Positions 59,665 to 64,000 of a DNA stretch of 64,000 nt are shown here, one piece after another. The number at the start of each line of letters is the position of its first letter. The first letter of the stretch is position 1. Source of the stretch: Ornithinimicrobium cerasi (lineage in GTDB: Bacteria > Actinomycetota > Actinomycetes > Actinomycetales > Dermatophilaceae); NCBI RefSeq assembly GCF_003702705.1, contig NZ_QZMN01000007.1, forward strand, positions 168,068 to 232,067. Direction: 5' to 3'. The notes under the pieces are model-generated. The model ran no database searches. It saw only the letters and a program-made list of their open reading frames with translations, and was not told the origin of the DNA. The translations under genes and the position numbers were made by a program.

Positions 59665-60495
59665 TCAGGCCTCGAGGACCCCGGCGCCGAGCAGCCCGAA
59701 GAGCACGAGCGCGAGGGCGATCCGGTAGATCATGAACGGCGTGAAGGTGTGCGTGGTGATGTACCGCATGAACCAGGCGATCACGGCATACCCCACCGCG
59801 AACGCGATCGCCGTCGCGACCCAGATGGCGGACCAGCCGGTGCCGGAGCCGACCGCCTCGCCGGTCATCACCTTGGCGACCTGCAGCCCGCCCGAGGCCA
59901 GCACTGCGGGGATGGCGAGGAGGAAGGAGTAGCGGGCGGCGGCCTCCCGGGTGTAGCCCATGAACAGCCCGCCGGCGATGGTGCCACCGCTGCGGGAGAC
60001 GCCGGGGACCAGGGCCAGCGCCTGCCAGAGTCCGAAGAAGAGGCCGTGCCGCCAGGTGAGCTGGTCGAGGGTCCGCTCCTGCCGGCCGACGCGCTCCGCG
60101 GCCAGGATGACGACGGCGAAGACGAGCAGCATGGTGGCGGTGACCCACAGGCTGCGGAACTGCGTCTCGATCCGGTCCTGCAGCAGCAGCCCCAGCACCC
60201 CGATCGGGATCGTGCCGAGGATGACCCACCAGCCGAGCAGCGCATCGGGGTGGTGGCGCGGGAGCCGGCCGACCAGCGAGGCCGACCAGGCCCGGACGAT
60301 CCGGACGATGTCCCGCCAGAAGTAGAGGAGCACGGCCGCCTCGGTGCCCAGCTGGGTGATGGCCGTGAACGCGGCACCGGGGTCGTCCTGGCCCAGCAGC
60401 CGCCCGGCGATCGAGATGTGCGCGCTGGAGGAGATCGGCAGGAACTCGGTGAGGCCCTGGACCAGGCCGAGGAGCGCGGCCGTGAGCAGGTCCAC
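59665..60495 (-). CDS. uppP: Undecaprenyl-diphosphatase
   Basis: A 276-aa membrane enzyme that recycles the undecaprenyl-PP lipid carrier of wall synthesis and gives bacitracin tolerance. [22 protein letters not shown] contains the (E/Q)xxxE active-site motif and [38 protein letters not shown] the PGxSRSxxT-type motif. About eight helices. It follows the DUF4233 gene by 3 nt, so the two form an operon. Confidence 0.95.
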   Translation of the reverse strand: MDLLTAALLGLVQGLTEFLPISSSAHISIAGRLLGQDDPGAAFTAITQLGTEAAVLLYFWRDIVRIVRAWSASLVGRLPRHHPDALLGWWVILGTIPIGVLGLLLQDRIETQFRSLWVTATMLLVFAVVILAAERVGRQERTLDQLTWRHGLFFGLWQALALVPGVSRSGGTIAGGLFMGYTREAAARYSFLLAIPAVLASGGLQVAKVMTGEAVGSGTGWSAIWVATAIAFAVGYAVIAWFMRYITTHTFTPFMIYRIALALVLFGLLGAGVLEA

Positions 60496-60498
60496 GGG

Positions 60499-60894
60499 TC
60501 AGCCGCCCTGCACGTCGCGGGCGGCGTCGGTGCGGGCGCCCGCGCTCAGCGACCACCACCACAGCAGGCCGAAGAGCACCGCGACCACGACCATCGCCGG
60601 CAGGAGCAGCGCGGTCGCGAGGGTCAGCACCTGGCACGCCCAGCCCAGCCCCACCCCCGCCCGGGTGCGCAGGGCACCGGCGGTCGCCAGGCACAGGAGG
60701 GCGACCGCGCCCAGGACCGCGAGGTTGCGCAGGCCGCCGTCCCGGCCCATGGCGTTGTCCAGCTGCCAGGCGACGAGGGCTCCGAGGAAGACGGACAGCG
60801 ACTGGGCGACGAGGGTGGCACCGCCCAGGCGTCGGGTCATCGACCCGGGCCTGGTGGCACCGGGTGCGGGTCGGGAGGCAGGGCGATCGTCCAC
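60499..60894 (-). CDS. DUF4233 domain-containing membrane protein
   Basis: About 131 aa with four transmembrane helices: LGGATLVAQSLSVFLGALVA, LAVLGAVALLCLATAGAL, GVGLGWACQVLTLATALLL and MVVVAVLFGLLWWWSLSAG. This is the typical DUF4233 pattern. Such genes usually sit between folC and ndk in actinobacteria, as broadly here. GTG at 60894 follows CATGAT by 7 nt; ATG at 60906 is the alternative. Function unknown. Confidence 0.8.
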   Translation of the reverse strand: MDDRPASRPAPGATRPGSMTRRLGGATLVAQSLSVFLGALVAWQLDNAMGRDGGLRNLAVLGAVALLCLATAGALRTRAGVGLGWACQVLTLATALLLPAMVVVAVLFGLLWWWSLSAGARTDAARDVQGG

Positions 60895-60986
60895 GGCGCC
60901 GATCATGGCAGACCCGGGCGCAGCGGCCTCCCAGCGGCACCGCATACCCTTGCCCCGAACCGCAGACCCCCTCACCAGGAGCAGAC

Positions 60987-61616
60987 GTGCCCCGACCCGA
61001 CCGCACCGCCACCACCGACCGCACCGCCCGGGTCGCGAAGATCCAGAAGGCGAACCAGGCCGCCGAACGTCGGCGGGGCGTCATGATCTGGGGCTCCGCC
61101 ACCGTGGTCGTCGCTCTCGTCGTGGGCGCCGTCGTCTTCGCGGTCCTGCGGGACAGCCCCGCCACGGCGGACCTGTCCGGCGTGCAGAGCTACACCTACG
61201 AGGCCGCCGTCCACGAACCCACCCCGATCGAGTACACGGAGAACCCGCCCGTCGGGGGACCCCACAACGCCGCCTGGTGGAACTGCGGCGTGTACGACCA
61301 GGAGCTGCCCAGGGAGCACGTCGTGCACTCGCTGGAGCACGGCGCCGTGTGGCTGACCTACCAGCCGTCGCTGCCCGCCGACCAGGTCGAGCTGCTCACC
61401 GAGCTCGGGGACGACGACTACATGATCGTCTCGCCGATGGCCGACCAGGACTCCCCCGTGGTCGCGACGTCCTGGGGCAACCAGCTCGCCCTGGACACCG
61501 CGGACGAGAAGACACTGCGGGCCTTCATCCGGGAGTACAAGCAGGGGCCGGACACCCCCGAGCTCGGTGCCGCGTGCACCGGCGGGACGGCCAGCGACCT
61601 CGTGCAGCGCTCGTGA
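60987..61616 (+). CDS. DUF3105 domain-containing membrane-anchored protein
   Basis: A 209-aa protein with a basic cytoplasmic N-terminus, one transmembrane helix (IWGSATVVVALVVGAVVFAVL) and an extracellular DUF3105 domain: YTENPPVGGPHNAAWWNCGVYD, HVVHSLEHGAVWLTYQP and WGNQLALD. The conserved His/Cys residues may bind metal. TACCCT (~60944) and CAGGAG lie upstream of the GTG. The stop overlaps the DUF305 gene start, a pairing seen elsewhere in actinobacteria. Confidence 0.85.
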   Translation: MPRPDRTATTDRTARVAKIQKANQAAERRRGVMIWGSATVVVALVVGAVVFAVLRDSPATADLSGVQSYTYEAAVHEPTPIEYTENPPVGGPHNAAWWNCGVYDQELPREHVVHSLEHGAVWLTYQPSLPADQVELLTELGDDDYMIVSPMADQDSPVVATSWGNQLALDTADEKTLRAFIREYKQGPDTPELGAACTGGTASDLVQRS

Positions 61617-62401
61617 GCGGCGCGACCCCGACGCCCGAGCCGACCGGGTCGACCCCGGAGGGGGTGTCGCAGGACCCGGCCCTGTCGACGCGGGAGCGGT
61701 GGCGCACCTTCGGGGCGCCGGCGCTGGCCGCGGTCACCGTGGTGGCGCTGTGCCTGGGGGTGCTGCTGGGCTGGCTGGCCTTCGCCCCCCGCCACCCCGG
61801 CGACTCCAGCGCCGAGGCCGGCTTCGCCCGCGACATGAGCGAGCACCATGCGCAGGCCGTGCAGATGTCGGTCCTCGTCATGCAGCGGACGGAGGACGAG
61901 GACGTGCGCAGGCTGGCGACGGACGTGGTGAACAACCAGGAGTTCGAGCGCGGCGTGATGGCGTCCTGGCTGGCTCAGTGGGAGCTCCCTCGGGCCCGCG
62001 AGGGCGAGCGGATGGCCTGGATGGAGGGCCACGACCACGCGGCGCAGGACCTGCCTCCCGGCGTGCCCATGCCGGGGATGGCCTCCCCCTCGGAGATCCA
62101 GGAGCTCACCGACGCCTCGGACCAGGAGGCGGAGGTGCTCTACCTGCAGCTCATGACCAGCCACCACCTGGGCGGCGTGGACATGGCACAGGCCGCCCTC
62201 GCCCAGGCCAGCGACCCGGACGTGCTCGCCCTGGCCGGACGGATGGCCGGCGCGCAGACCGGCGAGGTGGCGCTCATGCGCGACATGCTCGCCGAGCGGG
62301 ACGCCGAGCCCCGCGAGGACGTCGACGCCTGGCTCGCCGAGCAGGAGGCGGAGGCTGGTGACGGCGCCGGCACCACCGAGGGGCACGACGGCGGGCACTG
62401 A
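61613..62401 (+). CDS. DUF305 domain-containing protein, putative metal-binding
   Basis: A 262-aa protein with one N-terminal membrane helix (ALAAVTVVALCLGVLLGWLAF) and an extracellular ferritin-like DUF305 domain. GFARDMSEHHAQAVQMSVLVM and LYLQLMTSHHLGGVDMAQAAL are the two HH-containing helices, and a Met-rich stretch GVPMPGMASPSE lies between them. The tail is His-rich (EGHDGGH). The GTG start overlaps the DUF3105 stop. Met and His richness suggests copper binding, which is inference. Confidence 0.87.
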   Translation: MSGATPTPEPTGSTPEGVSQDPALSTRERWRTFGAPALAAVTVVALCLGVLLGWLAFAPRHPGDSSAEAGFARDMSEHHAQAVQMSVLVMQRTEDEDVRRLATDVVNNQEFERGVMASWLAQWELPRAREGERMAWMEGHDHAAQDLPPGVPMPGMASPSEIQELTDASDQEAEVLYLQLMTSHHLGGVDMAQAALAQASDPDVLALAGRMAGAQTGEVALMRDMLAERDAEPREDVDAWLAEQEAEAGDGAGTTEGHDGGH

Positions 62402-62441
62402 ACGCTCGGGAGGCCAGCGCCCGCGCCCGAGCCGGGTGCGG

Positions 62442-63893
62442 TCAGGTCGTGGTGACCCCGAGCAGCTGACGGATCTCCGCGGCCGTGGTCACGGAGCCGG
62501 TCGCGAGCACGGCCCCGGCGACGCCGCCCTCGTCGGCGAGGCCGGCGGCGAGGTCGAGGGCCTCGGGCAGGTCGGGGACGACCGTGACGCGGTCCTCGCC
62601 GAAGTAGGCCGCGACGAGCTCCCCGAGGCGCTGGGGCCGGATGGCGCGCGGCGAGGTGGTCCGGCTGACGACCACGTGGTCGAGGATCGGCTCGAGCGAG
62701 CGGATCATCGGCTCGACGTCCTTGTCCTCCAGGACCGCGAGCAGGCCCACGAGCCGGGTGAAGGTGAACGACTCCCTGACCGCCTCGACGAGGGCGTCCA
62801 CCCCGGCGGGGTTGTGCGCCGCGTCCACGATCACGGTCGGTGAGCGACGCACGATCTCGAGGCGGCCCGGCGAGGTGACGCCCGCCAGCCCGCTGCGCAG
62901 GACCTCGTCGGTGAGCCGCTGCTCCCCGCCCCCGACGAACGCCTCGACGGCCGCGACGGCGAGGGCGGCGTTGTGGGCCTGGTGCTCGCCGAAGAGCGGC
63001 AGGAACAGGTCGTGGTAGTCCCCGGCCAGCCCGCGCAGCGAGATCTGCTGCCCGCCGACCGCCACCTCACGGGCCAGGACCCCCACGCTCAGGCCCTCCG
63101 TCTCCAGCCGGGCCCCGACCTCGTCGGCCCGGGCCACGAGCACCCCCATCGCCTCGGACTCCTGGACGCCGACGACGGCGATCGACCCGGGCTTGATGAT
63201 CCCGGCCTTCTCGGTGGCGATCTCCTCCAGGGTGGAGCCGAGCAGCCGGGTGTGGTCCAGCGAGATCGGGGTGACGACCGCGACCACCCCGTCGGCGACC
63301 GAGGTGGCGTCCCAGACCCCGCCCAGCCCCACCTCGACGACCGCCACGTCGACGGGCGAGTCGGCGAACGCGGCGAAGGCCAGGGCGGCGACGACCTCGA
63401 AGTAGGTCATCCGCACCCGTCGCCCGGGGTCCTCGCTCGCCGCACTCTCGGCGTCGACCATCTCGACGAACGGCAGGACGTCGTCGTAGGCCTGCAGGAA
63501 CGCCGCCACCGGGATCGGCTCGCCGTCGAGGCTGATCCGCTCGCGCATGTCGTGCAGGTGGGGGCTGGTGAAGCGTCCCGTCCGCAGACCCATCTCGCGC
63601 AGGACCCGCTCCACGATCCGCGTCGTCGAGGTCTTCCCGTTGGTCCCGGTGAGATGGATCATCGGGTAGGCCCGCTGCGGGTCGCCCATGAGCTCCATCA
63701 CCCGCTGGACCCGGTGCAGCGTCGGCTCCGGCATGTGCTCGGGCGTGCGGCCCAGGATCTCGCGGACGACCACGTCGTAGCGGGCCGCGAGCTCTGGTGG
63801 GACCGGGTCCTCCCCACGACGCCGGCGCGTCTCGGGGGCCGCGGCCCCCGGGTCGAGGGGCAGCTCGTTGCCGTCGAAGAACTGGTCGCTCAC
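62442..63893 (-). CDS. folC: Folylpolyglutamate synthase / dihydrofolate synthase
   Basis: A 483-aa Mur-ligase-type enzyme that adds glutamate to folates. The P-loop MIHLTGTNGKTSTTRIVERVLREMGLRTG is near residues 75-105; FTSPHLHDMRERISLDGEP, VVEVGLGGVWDATSV and ISLDHTRLLGSTLEEIATEKAGIIKPGS follow. AGGAAGG precedes the GTG start. folC is the usual upstream neighbour of DUF4233 and ndk; here a DUF3105-DUF305 pair on the other strand stands between. Confidence 0.96.
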   Translation of the reverse strand: MSDQFFDGNELPLDPGAAAPETRRRRGEDPVPPELAARYDVVVREILGRTPEHMPEPTLHRVQRVMELMGDPQRAYPMIHLTGTNGKTSTTRIVERVLREMGLRTGRFTSPHLHDMRERISLDGEPIPVAAFLQAYDDVLPFVEMVDAESAASEDPGRRVRMTYFEVVAALAFAAFADSPVDVAVVEVGLGGVWDATSVADGVVAVVTPISLDHTRLLGSTLEEIATEKAGIIKPGSIAVVGVQESEAMGVLVARADEVGARLETEGLSVGVLAREVAVGGQQISLRGLAGDYHDLFLPLFGEHQAHNAALAVAAVEAFVGGGEQRLTDEVLRSGLAGVTSPGRLEIVRRSPTVIVDAAHNPAGVDALVEAVRESFTFTRLVGLLAVLEDKDVEPMIRSLEPILDHVVVSRTTSPRAIRPQRLGELVAAYFGEDRVTVVPDLPEALDLAAGLADEGGVAGAVLATGSVTTAAEIRQLLGVTTT

Positions 63894-64000
63894 TGGTCTA
63901 CCTTCCTGGTGTCAGCGTTCTCCGATAGAGCGTTGATGCACCCGAGGTGCCACCAGGCCATCGCCCTGCTCGCTCGACACGGTTGAGGTCCACGATGAGA
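63894..64000. other. Right edge of the window, no supported gene
   Basis: The last ~107 bases contain the folC ribosome binding site (AGGAAGG, ~10 nt before the GTG). I see no coding frame that can be supported; valS, often upstream of folC, is not recognisable here. Confidence 0.3.

Noticed and set aside
63894-64000. End of valS expected upstream of folC
   Set aside because: No valyl-tRNA synthetase C-terminal sequence or other coding frame is recognisable in these bases.

Overview
The window is about 72% GC and densely coding. Most genes have short or overlapping junctions (ATGA/GTGA), GTG starts are common, and many genes are preceded by a -10-like hexamer only 5 to 8 nt before the start codon, as expected for leaderless transcripts. 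Coenzyme F420 genes, a DUF4233 / TIGR03089 / AccE-type actinobacterial gene set and the mreB-mreC-mreD-mrdA block point to an actinobacterium, most likely a Micrococcales member of the Intrasporangiaceae / Ornithinimicrobiaceae type. The family placement is inference. I see no insertion sequence, prophage, tRNA, rRNA or CRISPR array.

Layout. 1-8966: end of fbiA, fbiB (F420), an AlkA-like DNA glycosylase, a TIGR03089 protein, scoA-scoB CoA-transferase, a family 2 glycosyltransferase, an LCP protein and a Ser/Thr kinase. 8967-20879: serine hydrolase, acyl-CoA dehydrogenase, a NarL-type two-component pair with a divergent membrane protein, an F420-dependent oxidoreductase, purK-purE, GtrA, an OmpR-type two-component pair, enoyl-CoA hydratase and birA. 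20904-32453: acyl-CoA carboxylase beta and epsilon subunits, a MOSC protein with a frameshifted SnoaL-like gene between two 32-bp repeat arrays, a DUF885 peptidase-like protein, Maf, an amino-acid oxidase, the paaABCDE phenylacetyl-CoA epoxidase operon and a divergent GNAT gene. 32450-44702: azlC-azlD, an acyltransferase-like membrane protein, a 50-residue gene, rpsO-pnp, a PIG-L deacetylase, a Nei/MutM glycosylase, a PepSY-like lipoprotein, ppc and a TauE/SafE exporter behind a CsoR/CstR-type operator. 44703-49102: mreB-mreC-mreD-mrdA. 49160-57191: accessory block. 57466-63893: ndk, a membrane-bound LuxR regulator and its neighbour, uppP, DUF4233, DUF3105, DUF305 and folC.

The most unusual region is 50152-57191. 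Six co-oriented genes, mostly joined by overlapping start and stop codons, encode a cytoplasmic subtilisin-like protease with three GYYWGGQ repeats, a sigma-70 family factor, a 160-residue protein with a beta-sandwich-like tail, a TPR-CHAT protease, a DGGA-repeat peptide and a JmjC/cupin-4 oxygenase translationally coupled to that peptide. TPR-CHAT plus sigma factor plus a small partner resembles the protease output arm of the type III-E CRISPR (Craspase) system, but there is no CRISPR component here. The peptide-oxygenase pair looks like a peptide-modification module. The block lies between ndk and mreB, which are near neighbours in many actinobacteria.

A second unexplained signal is dispersed: the 10-mer GGTATGCCGT and its 8-bp core GGTATGCC recur at 23 sites on both strands, in all reading frames and between genes, and repeatedly force rare codons (TAT, ATA, GCA, GTA, CAT). 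This suggests selection on the DNA itself.
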